From: Amycolatopsis sp. CA-128772
Lineage (GTDB): Bacteria; Actinomycetota; Actinomycetes; Mycobacteriales; Pseudonocardiaceae
Direction of reading: 5' to 3'
Assembly: GCF_002904295.1 (NCBI RefSeq)
Contig: NZ_PPHG01000029.1
Location: 105,840 to 169,839, forward strand
Length of the DNA: 64,000 bases
The position numbers and the translations under genes were made by a program. Below are positions 23,576 to 35,003 of this stretch, one piece after another. Each line of letters opens with the position of its first letter. The first letter of the stretch is position 1. Under the pieces are notes generated by a model. That model saw nothing but the letters and a program-made list of their open reading frames with translations, had not been told where the DNA came from and did not search any database.

Positions 23576-24067
23576 TCAGTGGGCGACGTCGATGACGACG
23601 CGGTTGGGCGCGGTGAGCGTGAAGACGTTCACCGCGGTCCGCGACCGCACGCCGAGGCCGATCGAGAGGTGCGCCTCGAAGTCCCCGGTGACGGCGACGG
23701 CCATGACGTTGGCCAGGTTCCGCGTCCGGAACTTCTGCGGCCCGGTGTAGGTGGGTGTGCCGTTGGCGTCGTGCGCGGCGGCGGGTGTCGCGGTGACGTT
23801 GACGAAGTACGCACCGGTGAGCCAGACGACCTCGCCGCTCGGGTCGGCGGTGAGCTCGTCGGGGAGCTGGTAGCCGACGGCCGGCGCGGGCCCGGCGCCG
23901 AGGTCGAGCACGACCCGGTCGAAACCGGCGTTCACGCCGGTCCGGATGTTCGTCATGGCGGGGATGACGGGCGCGGCGGCCTGCGCGGGCGCCGCGGCGG
24001 CGAGGATCCCGCCCCCGCCGAGCAGCATGATGACGGCGGCGAGCGCGCGCCGCGGGGTTCTGGACAT
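23576..24067 (-). CDS. Secreted AMIN-like domain protein
   Basis: A 163-residue exported protein. Residues 1-29 are a signal peptide ending in APAQAAA. The mature part has the AMIN-like core (NIRTGVNAGFDRVVLDLGAGPAPAVGYQLPDEL) and a closing strand TLTAPNRVVIDVAH, a fold that in other proteins binds peptidoglycan or outer-envelope partners. ATG 24067 has AGGAGG five bases upstream. Faces the DUF1684 gene tail to tail with 27 bases between stops. Confidence 0.88.
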   Translation of the reverse strand: MSRTPRRALAAVIMLLGGGGILAAAAPAQAAAPVIPAMTNIRTGVNAGFDRVVLDLGAGPAPAVGYQLPDELTADPSGEVVWLTGAYFVNVTATPAAAHDANGTPTYTGPQKFRTRNLANVMAVAVTGDFEAHLSIGLGVRSRTAVNVFTLTAPNRVVIDVAH

Positions 24068-24175
24068 GTGGGCCTCCTGGCGGAGAGAACCGATGGAAGT
24101 CCCAGCGCTGGGTTTGCAGTGGACGCCCGGTTCGTCCGGTAAGTTGCCCCGCGGCGGTGTTCGACGCCCCAAGCG

Positions 24176-26158
24176 TTACCCGGCTGCTCCGAACGTGTCC
24201 TCGACGACACCCCACCAGAGGAAGTCGCGGGCGCGCGTCGCCGCGACGAGGCGTTGCCGGTCACGCAGTTCCGACGCCTCCTCCGCGGCGGCGCCGGGCT
24301 CGCCCGGATCGCCCGGATCGCCCGGCTTGCCGGTGAACTCGACGACCAGGACGGCCCGGAAGTCGAGTCCCTTCGCCCGGTGCACGGTGCCGGCCTTGAG
24401 GTGGTCGTCGGGTGCCCCGGAGTAGTCGTCGAGGGAGAGGACGGGGATCCCGGCCTCGCGCAGGATCCGGCGGCAGCGCACGAGGTCCTGGCGCTGGAAC
24501 ACGATCAGCGCGGTCTGCCCGAGCGTGTCGCGGAGTCCGGCGATCCGCCGCGTCAGCTCGGCCGGCAGGTCGCGTTCGGAGCCGCGCCAGGACGCCGTCG
24601 TGCCGCCGGCGTTGCCCGCTTCCACGTTCCGCAGCGTGACCCCGGCCGCGCCGTCGAGGTCGTCGACCTCGTTGCGCGCGTCGAACCGCTGGGCGAAGGC
24701 CAGTACTTCGGCGCGGTTGCGGTAGTTGACCCGCAGCACCTCGCCGCGGCCCTGGACCGGGATGCCGGCGTCGGACAGCCGCCAGCCGCCCGGGTAGACC
24801 TGCTGCTGGCCGTCGCCGACCAGGAGGAGCTGGTTCGGGCCGGTGCCGCCCAGCTCCTTGATCAGCCGGAGCCCGGTCAGGGTGATGTCCTGGACCTCGT
24901 CGACGACCACCGCGGCGTAGCGGGTCTCGAGCGGCTGCCGCCGAAGCTCGGCCAGGGCGAGGTCGATGACGTCGTTGTGGTCGTGCAGCCCGCGCTCGGC
25001 GAGCATCTCCTGGTACGTCTCGTAGAACTGCCAGACCGCAGCCTTCTGTTCGTGCCCCAGCCGGACTTCGCGCCCGCGCCGCACCGACGGCCGGCGGTAT
25101 TGCTCGAGCGTGGTGAACCCGCGTCCCTTGATGACGCGGTCGAGTTCGGTCCGCCAGTACTCGTCGTGCCGCTCGATCGGCTCGAGCACGGCGCGGTGCC
25201 GCGTCCAGGCGCGGCCGAAGGCGGTCCGCACCCCGCGCGGGTCGACCTCGACCGGCCGGCCCCGCCCGGCCAGGAACCGGCGCACCCAGGCGTGGAGGTG
25301 GACGAACTCCGCCCGGTCGCCGAATTCCGGGGCCAGCCGGCGGAAGGCGGCCTCGTGGACGGGCGGGAGGGTGCGCACGAAGGTGGTGAACAGCAGCGGC
25401 CCGCCGGTCCGCCGGGCGACGTGCCGCAGCCGGTGCAGCGCGACGACGGTCTTCCCGGTCCCGGCCGGCCCGCTGATCCGGGCGGGCCCGCGGTAGTCGC
25501 GGCTGACGACCGCCCGCTGGTGCGGGTGCAGGAAGGTCAGCCACGAGTCGAAGGGCCGCAGCTGGGCGGCGGCGACCTCGGCGTCGACGAGGCTGCCGGC
25601 GTCCAGGAACCCGTCGCCGGCCTCCCGCGGCCCGGGCGCCTGGACGCGCAGGGGGACGTAATCCCGGAAGAGCTTCCCGGCCTGTTCGCCGATCGCTTCG
25701 ACCTGACGGCGGTCGAGGTGCGGTGCGGTGGGTTTGACCAGCTTCGCCAGCTCGGTCTCCGCGAGCACCCGGAACGGCCCGGCATCCGGGACGGCCCGCC
25801 GCGGACCGGGGGTGACGAGCACGAAGTGGACGGCGCTGCCGGTGAGCACCCGCCCACGGCCGTCCCGGATACCGGCGCAGCTTTCCTCGGCGTGCCGCAC
25901 GAGCTCGTGAAGCCCGGGCGGCTGCGGCGGCTCGGGGGCGATGGTGACGGCGAAGAGTCCTTCGGGCCCGACGAGGAAGGCGTCCGCTCGCTCGGCGAGG
26001 GGAGCGGCGCGCACGAAGAGGCGCCAGTGGCCCGCGGTCTCGACGAGCAGGGCGGTGAGAACCCGGCGCCGATCGGCGCCGAGGTCCGGGATGTTCTCCT
26101 TCAACAGCGCCGAAGCCTGCTGCTGGAGCACCCGCCTGGCGTGCCGGCTGAGCGCCAC
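24176..26158 (-). CDS. UvrD/Rep-like superfamily 1 helicase
   Basis: A 660-residue protein. Residues 1 to about 215 carry a nuclease-related-like region (HWRLFVRAAPLAERADAFLVGPEGLFAVTI), whose catalytic pattern I cannot confirm. The helicase core follows: LHPHQRAVVSRDYRGPARISGPAGTGKTVVALHRL (Q motif and Walker A), VVVDEVQDIT (motif II), LLLVGDGQQQVYPG (III), VLRVNYRNRAEVLAFA (IV), GTVHRAKGLDFRAVLVVEF (V) and RQRLVAATRARDFL (VI). A GKPGDPGDPGEPG stretch lies between V and VI. Probably acts in DNA repair or nucleic-acid defence; no partner gene is intact nearby. Confidence 0.9.
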   Translation of the reverse strand: MALSRHARRVLQQQASALLKENIPDLGADRRRVLTALLVETAGHWRLFVRAAPLAERADAFLVGPEGLFAVTIAPEPPQPPGLHELVRHAEESCAGIRDGRGRVLTGSAVHFVLVTPGPRRAVPDAGPFRVLAETELAKLVKPTAPHLDRRQVEAIGEQAGKLFRDYVPLRVQAPGPREAGDGFLDAGSLVDAEVAAAQLRPFDSWLTFLHPHQRAVVSRDYRGPARISGPAGTGKTVVALHRLRHVARRTGGPLLFTTFVRTLPPVHEAAFRRLAPEFGDRAEFVHLHAWVRRFLAGRGRPVEVDPRGVRTAFGRAWTRHRAVLEPIERHDEYWRTELDRVIKGRGFTTLEQYRRPSVRRGREVRLGHEQKAAVWQFYETYQEMLAERGLHDHNDVIDLALAELRRQPLETRYAAVVVDEVQDITLTGLRLIKELGGTGPNQLLLVGDGQQQVYPGGWRLSDAGIPVQGRGEVLRVNYRNRAEVLAFAQRFDARNEVDDLDGAAGVTLRNVEAGNAGGTTASWRGSERDLPAELTRRIAGLRDTLGQTALIVFQRQDLVRCRRILREAGIPVLSLDDYSGAPDDHLKAGTVHRAKGLDFRAVLVVEFTGKPGDPGDPGEPGAAAEEASELRDRQRLVAATRARDFLWWGVVEDTFGAAG

Positions 26159-26250
26159 CGCCCCTCCCCGTCCTGACGTGGTTACCCTCCGACAGTACCC
26201 AACCTGCCGCGAACCGCCGTCCGGCTGCCGCGCACGATTCGGAGGGACCG

Positions 26251-26799
26251 TTGCCGAAGGTGCCTGACGCTCGCCGGCCGGGCCGTGCGGCGGTCAACGC
26301 GCTGCGGACGCTCCTGGAGAGGCACAACCCGGAACAGAAGTTGGACGACGAATCGGTTGTGAACTTCGTCGCCGAGGATCTGATCTTCTGGCAGCGACCA
26401 GGTGAGGGATTCGCCACCCTGCTCCACAGCGACCTCGGCTGGCCTGCTTCGCAGCGGCCGAGTGGGCTCGTGAACCCGTCGCCGGTGATCCGCCGCTTCG
26501 CACCAACGTCGACGCGCGTGACAGCTACGTGGCCAGACGAGTCGAACACCATCTTCGGGTCGAGCCATCGCCGCGGAGCTGGACTCTGATGCCAGACGGT
26601 TGCCGAAGCGCTTTCGCAACCGTGGCGCGAGATCGACGAGCAGCTCCGGATCGTCTGGCGATGCCCGCGGCCGGCCGGGGAATACGGTTTCGACGCGCGG
26701 ATCGGGTGCCCGAGCCTGCGGGAGGCACCGTCCCGCGAGCGCCTTGCGGCTCACAAGCTCAGACCGGGTGACTTCCCTGGAGGAACGGGCCGTCCGTGA
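26251..26799 (+). pseudogene. Decayed gene in three reading frames
   Basis: Protein-like sequence continues across frames. Frame 1 from TTG 26251 reads VNALRTLLERHNPEQKLDDESVVNFVAEDL...HSDLGW, then a second frame from about 26440 reads ACFAAAEWAREPVAGDPPLRTN...SWTLMPDG, then a third from about 26618 reads REIDEQLRIVWRCPRP...LAAHKLRPGDF to TGA 26797. Codon use is plausible in each segment and the last stop lies in a strong terminator, as expected for a former gene. The family is not recognised. GC content is lower than in neighbours. Two frameshifts would restore one frame. Confidence 0.45.
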
Positions 26800-26814
26800 C
26801 ATCGGACGGCCCGT
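26785..26814. terminator. 12-bp perfect hairpin between convergent genes
   Basis: ACGGGCCGTCCG at 26785-26796 pairs with CGGACGGCCCGT at 26803-26814 around a six-base loop. It ends nine bases before the end of the MBL-fold gene and overlaps the end of the decayed gene, so it serves both directions. Confidence 0.8.
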
Positions 26815-26823
26815 CCGGGAAGA

Positions 26824-27501
26824 TCACCAGCCGCGTTCGCGCCACTCCGGCAGCTTCGAACGCTCCGCGCCCAGCGTCGAATCATCCCCGTGGCCCGGGT
26901 AGAACCACGTCTCGTCCGGCAGCTCGCCGAAGATCCGCGACTCCACGTCGTCCAGCAGGGATGTGAAGTCCGCCGGCGACCCCGTCTTCCCCACGCCGCC
27001 CGGGAACAGGGAATCGCCGGTGAACAGGTGTGGGTGGCCCGCCGGGTCCTGGTACAGCAGGGCGATCGAGCCCGGGGTGTGGCCGCGCAGGTGGATCACC
27101 GACAGCGTGACTTCGCCCACCGAAAGCGTGTCGCCGTGCTCCACCAGGAAGTCCGGGGGTACCGGCAGGGGCGCCGCGTCCAGGGGGTGGGCCGCCGTGT
27201 TCGCGCCGTTCGCGCCCGCCACCGCGCCCAGGGCCTGCCAGTGGTCCTGGTGCTGGTGGGTCGTCACGACCGTGCGCAGCGCCGGCCGGTCCGGGCCGTG
27301 GCCGATCAGGTCGGAGATGCGCTCCGGGTCGTTCGCCGCGTCGATCAGCAGGGCCTCGTTCGACGCGCGGCACACCAGGAGGTACGCGTTGTTGTCCATC
27401 GGGCCGACGGACAGCTTGGTGATGGTCAGCGCGTCCAGGGTGCGGCGGGTGGCGTCGCCGCCCGGGTCGACGTGCCCGGTGTAGGTCTCCACGATGTTCA
27501 C
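26824..27501 (-). CDS. Metallo-beta-lactamase-fold hydrolase, glyoxalase II-like
   Basis: A 225-residue enzyme. The metal-binding motif THQHQDHW near residue 80 gives HxHxDH, LRGHTPGSIALL supplies the next His, FTGDSLFPGGVGK the bridging Asp, and FYPGHGDDS the last His, a full dinuclear-zinc site. The sequence is closest to small glyoxalase II-type thioester hydrolases; the substrate is not established. A GTG at 27501 is taken as start because the conserved region begins soon after; an upstream start would add an arginine/cysteine-rich tail. Confidence 0.88.
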   Translation of the reverse strand: MNIVETYTGHVDPGGDATRRTLDALTITKLSVGPMDNNAYLLVCRASNEALLIDAANDPERISDLIGHGPDRPALRTVVTTHQHQDHWQALGAVAGANGANTAAHPLDAAPLPVPPDFLVEHGDTLSVGEVTLSVIHLRGHTPGSIALLYQDPAGHPHLFTGDSLFPGGVGKTGSPADFTSLLDDVESRIFGELPDETWFYPGHGDDSTLGAERSKLPEWRERGW

Positions 27502-27611
27502 CGTGCACACGGTAGTCGTTTCGCTCCAAGCGGTTCCACCCGCACAAGAGCCCGCACGCCGCGGCACGTAGGCTCAGCGGGACCCCCGCCAGCCCCGACC
27601 TCAGGACGACC

Positions 27612-28817
27612 GTGCCCACCTCCCCGACGCCGCGCCGGATCAGCTGGGACCTCCTCCGGGTCGTCGCCGTTCTCGCGGTCATCCTCGGGCACGTCACCCA
27701 CCAGGGCGCGCTGCTGCACCCGGAACTCACGGGGTACCCCGTCCGGGTGACCGCCCAGTTCGGGGCCGCGATCCTGCTGGTGATCTCCGCCTTCTTCGTG
27801 TGCGCCGGCCTGCGCAAGGGCCATCCCGGCCGGTGGCTGTGGAACCGCGTCGCGCGGCTCGTACCCGCCTACTTCGCCGCCGTCGTGGTGACCTACGTCA
27901 TCACGCGGTGGGCCGCCATCTCCTTCAGCGGCCTGCCGTACCCGCCGGGCGTCACCGGGTTCCTCTTCGGCGTGCCGCCGGGCCCGCCGGCGGATCCGTC
28001 GCCGTGGTACATCCCGACCTGGCTGGACCTCGTCACCAACCTCGGCATGGTGCAGGAGTGGGGCATCCGCTGGGACGCCTTCTACTACCTCGACGGCTCG
28101 TACTGGACGCTGCCGGTGCAGCTGCTCGCCTTCACCGGCGCCGCCCTGCTGTGGCCGCGGTCGTGGCGCACCCACCGGCTGACCGTCGCGCTGCTCTGGG
28201 GCCTGATCCTGGTCCCGCTCGCGCTGCGCTTCCTCGTCTTCCCGCCCGGCACGGCGAGCCCGGTCGTCGAGACCTTCTACTACGGACTGGGCCTGCACCG
28301 GCTGCACGTCTTCGCGATCGGCATCGCCGTCTGGCTGTGGTCGCAGCGGCGGCTCAAGACCTGGCACGCCGCGCTCTTCGCCGTGGCCGCCGTCGCCGCG
28401 CAGGACCTGCAGGTCTTCCCGTTCCACGTCGCCCTGCCGCAGGACGCGCAGCGCTGGCCGTCCACCATCGGGTTCGCCGTGCTGCTCCTGCTGGTCTGCG
28501 TGGCCGCCCGGGGCCCCGACTGGCGGTTCCCGGGACTGGCCCGGATCGCCCCGGCCGTCACCTGGCTCGCGGGCATCTCGTATGGTCTTTACCTGGTGCA
28601 CCAGGAACTGGGCTACATCCTGGCCCGCGCCCTGCTCGACCTCGGCCTCCCCGGCTGGCTGCGGCTCCCCGCGGTCATCGGCGCCGCCGTGCTGGCCGGC
28701 TGGGCGGTCACCGCGGGGGTCGAACGCCCGGCCCACCGGTGGCTCACCAGACGGCGGAAGCCCGAAGAACCGCAGGTCAAGGACGCGGAACCCGTTTTTG
28801 TCGGTGGTGGCTCGTAG
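27612..28817 (+). CDS. Acyltransferase-3 family membrane protein
   Basis: A 401-residue protein with about ten membrane segments. The N-terminal RRISWDLLRVVAVLAVILGHVTHQG contains the conserved Arg and His of the family; SAFFVCAGLRKG, RVARLVPAYFAAVVVTY and WYIPTWLDLVTN...SYWTLPVQ are further OafA/YrhL marks. These enzymes move acyl groups, usually acetyl, onto sugars of the envelope or onto antibiotics. GTG start; divergent from the MBL-fold gene. Confidence 0.9.
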   Translation: MPTSPTPRRISWDLLRVVAVLAVILGHVTHQGALLHPELTGYPVRVTAQFGAAILLVISAFFVCAGLRKGHPGRWLWNRVARLVPAYFAAVVVTYVITRWAAISFSGLPYPPGVTGFLFGVPPGPPADPSPWYIPTWLDLVTNLGMVQEWGIRWDAFYYLDGSYWTLPVQLLAFTGAALLWPRSWRTHRLTVALLWGLILVPLALRFLVFPPGTASPVVETFYYGLGLHRLHVFAIGIAVWLWSQRRLKTWHAALFAVAAVAAQDLQVFPFHVALPQDAQRWPSTIGFAVLLLLVCVAARGPDWRFPGLARIAPAVTWLAGISYGLYLVHQELGYILARALLDLGLPGWLRLPAVIGAAVLAGWAVTAGVERPAHRWLTRRRKPEEPQVKDAEPVFVGGGS

Positions 28818-28906
28818 CATGGATCGCGGCCACCCGTGCAGCCGTTTCCGGCACAACCGACCGGGTCGGCGACCGCAGCTGAAGAAGACATTGAGAGGAC
28901 CCTGGC

Positions 28907-31768
<2,862 letters not shown>

Positions 31769-31771
31769 CGG

Positions 31772-32308
31772 CTACCGCTCCTTCCCGGTGGTCTGGTGGA
31801 CCACCGGGGAGAGCGGGCCGTAATAGAGCGTCCGGAGCCGGAAGGCCGAGCCCTCTTCGCCGGGCAGGAGCGACAGCGCGCACGTCGTCACGTCCGGCTC
31901 GGTGACTTCCACCGGGTCGAAGTCCGGCGCGCCCGGGCGCCGGATCTCCAGCAGGAAGCCGGCTTCGTCCGGCGTGCGGTCGGCCCACGTGACCGTCACC
32001 GTGCCGCCCACGACCGCCGTGCGCAGGTCCGTCGAGACCGGACCGGTGAACGGCTGTTCCCGGTAGTAGAACGGCGTCTCGGGGATCAGGTCCGGGTGGT
32101 GGTAGCTCGTCGTGTGCGCGGGCAGGAACCGCAGCGTCGTCCACGGCCCGGCCGGGTCGTTCGCGTACTCGACGCGGTGGCCCGCGCCGTCGTCCGGCCA
32201 GCTCAGCACGACGTCCGTGGGCGAGGTCAGGGTCGCCGTGAACGACGGCGCGGCCGTCGAGCAGCCCGCGGCCAGCAGGGCCACGGCGACGAGGGGTTTC
32301 ACGGGCAC
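31772..32308 (-). CDS. Lipoprotein with fibronectin-III-like domains
   Basis: A 178-residue exported protein. The lipobox LLAAGC near residues 11-16 ends a short signal, so Cys16 is lipidated. Two fibronectin type III-like repeats follow: SFTATLTSPTDVVLSWPDDGAGHRVEYANDPAGPWTTL and GGTVTVTWADRTPDEAGFLLEIRRPG. Likely a surface binding or adhesion protein; ligand unknown. GTG 32308 with GGAGG five bases upstream decides the start. Its end is three bases from the uvrA stop. Confidence 0.82.
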   Translation of the reverse strand: MPVKPLVAVALLAAGCSTAAPSFTATLTSPTDVVLSWPDDGAGHRVEYANDPAGPWTTLRFLPAHTTSYHHPDLIPETPFYYREQPFTGPVSTDLRTAVVGGTVTVTWADRTPDEAGFLLEIRRPGAPDFDPVEVTEPDVTTCALSLLPGEEGSAFRLRTLYYGPLSPVVHQTTGKER

Positions 32309-32533
32309 GGCGGCCTCCCGGAACGGGCGGGGGCGGCGGTGCGGACGTGACCAGCTTAGGAACCCCGCCCGCACGGCGACAAGATCGTGCCGATCACCGG
32401 GACACACCAATCCGCTCGTGAACCGGCACCGAATCGCGCGAAACCCGGCTGAACCGTTTGCGGCGACCGTCCGTGTTCCCAGGTGTCGAGGTCCGCCGGA
32501 CGGCGGTGCCGCCCTCACCGAGGAGAGAACGTC

Positions 32534-33037
32534 ATGAACCGTATCCGGCCGGTGGTCGCCAGCGCGGTGGCGCTCGTCGCCGTCGCCTCGTTGTCCGCCT
32601 GCGGTGACATGGCCGACGGCGCGCAAGGGCCGCAACACGGCGAGCCGGGGCACAAGATGCTCCAGGTCTCCACGATCAACGGCGTGGGCGCCCTGGTCAC
32701 CGACGCGGACGGCAAGACGCTCTACCGGTTCGACAAGGACATCGCGCAGCCGCCGACGTCCAACTGCGACGGCGACTGCACGAAGTCCTGGCTGCCGATG
32801 GTGGCCGGGGTGGCCACCCCGATGCTCAAGGGCATCCAGGACACCCAGGTCGGCACCGCGACCCGCAAGGACGGCAGCAAGCAGATCACGCTCAACGGCT
32901 GGCCGCTGTACGAGTACGCGGGCGACAAGGTGGCGGGCGACATGAACGGCCAGGGCGCCAACGGCACGTGGTTCGCCGTCGCCCCGGACGGCAGCAAGAT
33001 CACCGCGGGCGGCAAGGCCGGCGGCGCCGGGTCCTGA
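32534..33037 (+). CDS. Lipoprotein with secreted COG4315 repeats
   Basis: A 167-residue lipoprotein. The signal ends in LSACG, giving lipidated Cys near residue 22. Two copies of the PF03640 motif follow: LVTDADGKTLYRFDKD with CDGDCTKSWLPM, and ITLNGWPLYEYAGDK...NGTWFAVAPDG. The family is common in actinobacterial envelopes and next to ECF sigma factors; its role, possibly in redox or stress sensing, is not settled. GAGGAGAG precedes the ATG. It lies 146 bases upstream of the sigma gene. Confidence 0.88.
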   Translation: MNRIRPVVASAVALVAVASLSACGDMADGAQGPQHGEPGHKMLQVSTINGVGALVTDADGKTLYRFDKDIAQPPTSNCDGDCTKSWLPMVAGVATPMLKGIQDTQVGTATRKDGSKQITLNGWPLYEYAGDKVAGDMNGQGANGTWFAVAPDGSKITAGGKAGGAGS

Positions 33038-33183
33038 CAGACGACGGTTTTCCGGGCAGCACGAGGAAGGACGGGCAGCCGATGAACGCCATGGTCGCGC
33101 TGCGCTCGGCGCACGCACCGCCGGTGGCACTGAGGGTTGCACTACTGTCCTCGACGACTCAGAACACCGTCGGGAGGACGAGG

Positions 33184-33735
33184 GTGGCCATAGGAGGCAG
33201 GCGGCCTAAGAAGGCCAAAGGCGAAGACCTGATTCGGCAGCTGTACGCCGAACACGGGCGAAGCCTGCTGGCCTACGCGACGAGGCTGACCGGGGATCGC
33301 GCGGCAGCCGAGGACGTGGTCCAGGAGACGCTCGTCCGGGCGTGGAAACACGCGGACGACTTGCAGAACGACGGCAAGGGCTCGGTGCGCGGCTGGTTGC
33401 TGACCGTCGCGCGCAACCTGGTCACCGACCGGGCCCGGGCCCGGGCGGCGCGGCCACAGGAGGTGGCCGAACCGGCCGAAGGCGTGCCGACCCCGGCCGT
33501 CGAGCGCGACCACGCCCAAGGGGTGGTCGATTCGATGACCGTGCTCGGGGCGATGGACGGGCTGTCCAACGAGCATCGAGAGGTCCTGGTGGAGATCTAC
33601 TACCGGGGACGGACGGTGGCCGAAGCGGCGAGAACACTGGGCGTCGCACCCGGTACCGTGAAATCAAGGTCGTACTACGCACTACGAGCACTCAGAGCAG
33701 CGATGATTTCGAGCGGAACGGAGGTGGCGCGATGA
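33184..33735 (+). CDS. ECF sigma factor, SigL-like
   Basis: A 183-residue RNA polymerase sigma factor. Region 2 is LIRQLYAEHGRSLLAYATRLTGDRAAAEDVVQETLVRAWKH; region 4 is LSNEHREVLVEIYYRGRTVAEAARTLGVAPGTVKSR. It overlaps the anti-sigma start by four bases (ATGA). The organisation, a sigma gene followed by a zinc anti-sigma gene, resembles SigL-RslA of mycobacteria. The GTG at 33184 follows GGGAGGA; an ATG at 33082 would add a 34-residue low-complexity tail. Confidence 0.88.
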   Translation: MAIGGRRPKKAKGEDLIRQLYAEHGRSLLAYATRLTGDRAAAEDVVQETLVRAWKHADDLQNDGKGSVRGWLLTVARNLVTDRARARAARPQEVAEPAEGVPTPAVERDHAQGVVDSMTVLGAMDGLSNEHREVLVEIYYRGRTVAEAARTLGVAPGTVKSRSYYALRALRAAMISSGTEVAR

Positions 33736-34448
33736 ACTCGGTCGACGAGAGTCACACGCAGCTCGGCGCGTACGCCCTCGGCGCGCTCGACCCCGCGGAA
33801 GCGGCCGACTTCGAGCGGCGGCACCTGCAGACCTGCGCGCAGTGCCGGTTCGACCTGAACGAGCTCGTGGCCCTGCGCGACTCGCTCGACGAGGTGCCGC
33901 CCGAGGCGTTCCTCGACGGGCCGCCCGAAGGCGGGGACCTGCTGCTGCAGAAGACCCTGCGCCGGGTGCGCGACGAGGAGGAGACGGTGGCGCCGGCCCG
34001 CTCGGGCGGACGCCGGGGCCTGGCCCTGGTCGCGGCGGCGGTGCTCGTGGTGGCCGCGCTCGGCGGCGGCATCCTGGTCGGGCGCCAGACGGGCTCGGAC
34101 AGCGGTTCCCTCGCGGTGCCCGCGCCGGCGACCGACGTCCCCGGCACGAAGAGCGTCGAAGGGCGAGATCCGACGACCGGCGTGCAGCTGGCGGCTTCGG
34201 TGAGCCCGTTCCAGGGCTGGGTCCGGGTCAACGTCGCCGTGAAGGGCGTCAAGGCCGGGGAACAGTGCCTGCTGCAGGTCGTCACGAAGGAAGGCCAGGC
34301 GGTCACGGCGGGCAGCTGGAAGGTGTCCGAGAAGTGGGAGAGTTCGGGCTTTTCGCTCGACGGGTCGGCGCTGGTCGCCCCGGACGACGTGAAGTCGGTC
34401 GACATCGTCACGGTGGACGGCCGGAAGCTGGTCTCGGCCCAGGTGTGA
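33732..34448 (+). CDS. Zinc-binding anti-sigma factor
   Basis: A 238-residue single-pass membrane protein. The N-terminal anti-sigma domain has the ZAS signature HLQTCAQC near residues 34-41, whose His and two Cys can hold zinc. The membrane segment is LALVAAAVLVVAALGGGILV near residues 97-116. The extracytoplasmic part (DPTTGVQLAASVSPFQGWVRVNV) would sense an envelope signal. Translationally coupled to the sigma gene, which it should hold inactive. Confidence 0.9.
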   Translation: MNSVDESHTQLGAYALGALDPAEAADFERRHLQTCAQCRFDLNELVALRDSLDEVPPEAFLDGPPEGGDLLLQKTLRRVRDEEETVAPARSGGRRGLALVAAAVLVVAALGGGILVGRQTGSDSGSLAVPAPATDVPGTKSVEGRDPTTGVQLAASVSPFQGWVRVNVAVKGVKAGEQCLLQVVTKEGQAVTAGSWKVSEKWESSGFSLDGSALVAPDDVKSVDIVTVDGRKLVSAQV

Positions 34449-34449
34449 C

Positions 34450-34893
34450 TTGACGGGCGCGCTCTACCGGTTCCGCAGCACGTGGCTGCTGCCGACCAGC
34501 GCGCCCGGGCGGGTGTTCGACGTGGTCACCGACCTCGCCGGCTACCCGCGGTGGTGGTCGGACGTCCGCGCGGTGCGCCGCGTGGACGACGACACCGCCG
34601 AGCTGGTTTGCCGGTCCCGGCTGCCGTTCCGGATCACCGTCCGGATGCACCGGGACCACCAGGACGAGCGCACGGGCCTGATGCGGGTCAGGCTCAGCGG
34701 CGACCTCGACGGGGTACTGGCCGGTGCGGTCCGCGCGGCGGGCGCGGGCACACTGCTGGAGATCACCCAGGACGTCCAGGCCCGCAAGGAGTTGCTGCGG
34801 CGCTTCGACACGGTGGCCCGGCCGCTCTTCCGCGCGAACCACGCGCTGATGATGCGGCGGGGCCACCGTGGGCTTTCCGCCTACCTGGCTTGA
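34450..34893 (+). CDS. SRPBCC (START-like) protein
   Basis: A 147-residue protein of the polyketide cyclase/START-like fold: LYRFRSTWLLPTSAPGRVFDVVTDLAGYPRWWSDVRAVRRVDDD is the canonical opening strand-helix pair, with the closing helix LLRRFDTVARPLFRANHALMM. Such proteins hold hydrophobic ligands in a cavity. TTG start one base after the anti-sigma stop, so it is the last gene of the sigma operon. A palindromic repeat follows. Confidence 0.85.
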   Translation: MTGALYRFRSTWLLPTSAPGRVFDVVTDLAGYPRWWSDVRAVRRVDDDTAELVCRSRLPFRITVRMHRDHQDERTGLMRVRLSGDLDGVLAGAVRAAGAGTLLEITQDVQARKELLRRFDTVARPLFRANHALMMRRGHRGLSAYLA

Positions 34894-34910
34894 GGCCGGG
34901 CCCCGAACGC

Positions 34911-34987
34911 CCCAATGTGGCGTTGGTTGCGCTGGACGCACCCAATGTGGCGTTCGGTGCGTCAGACGCACCGAACGCCACATTGGG
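34911..34987. repeat. Intergenic palindromic repeat element with tandem left arm
   Basis: Bases 34941-34963 and 34965-34987 are a perfect 23-bp inverted repeat around one central base. The left arm begins CCCAATGTGGCGTTCGGTGC. A second, diverged copy of that left-arm unit lies directly before it at 34911-34940 (30-base period). It sits between the convergent SRPBCC and MFS genes, so it can form a very strong terminator hairpin. Confidence 0.85.
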
Positions 34988-35003
34988 GCGCATGAACCGG
35001 GGG

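Noticed and set aside
24254..26176. Plus-strand frame opposite the helicase
   Set aside because: No motifs; the minus strand has all seven helicase motifs.
26182..26802. Minus-strand frame opposite the decayed gene
   Set aside because: Its translation has no domain resemblance, while the plus strand gives protein-like segments ending at a terminator.
28818..28906. SOS box before uvrA
   Set aside because: No GAAC-N4-GTTC-like sequence was seen.
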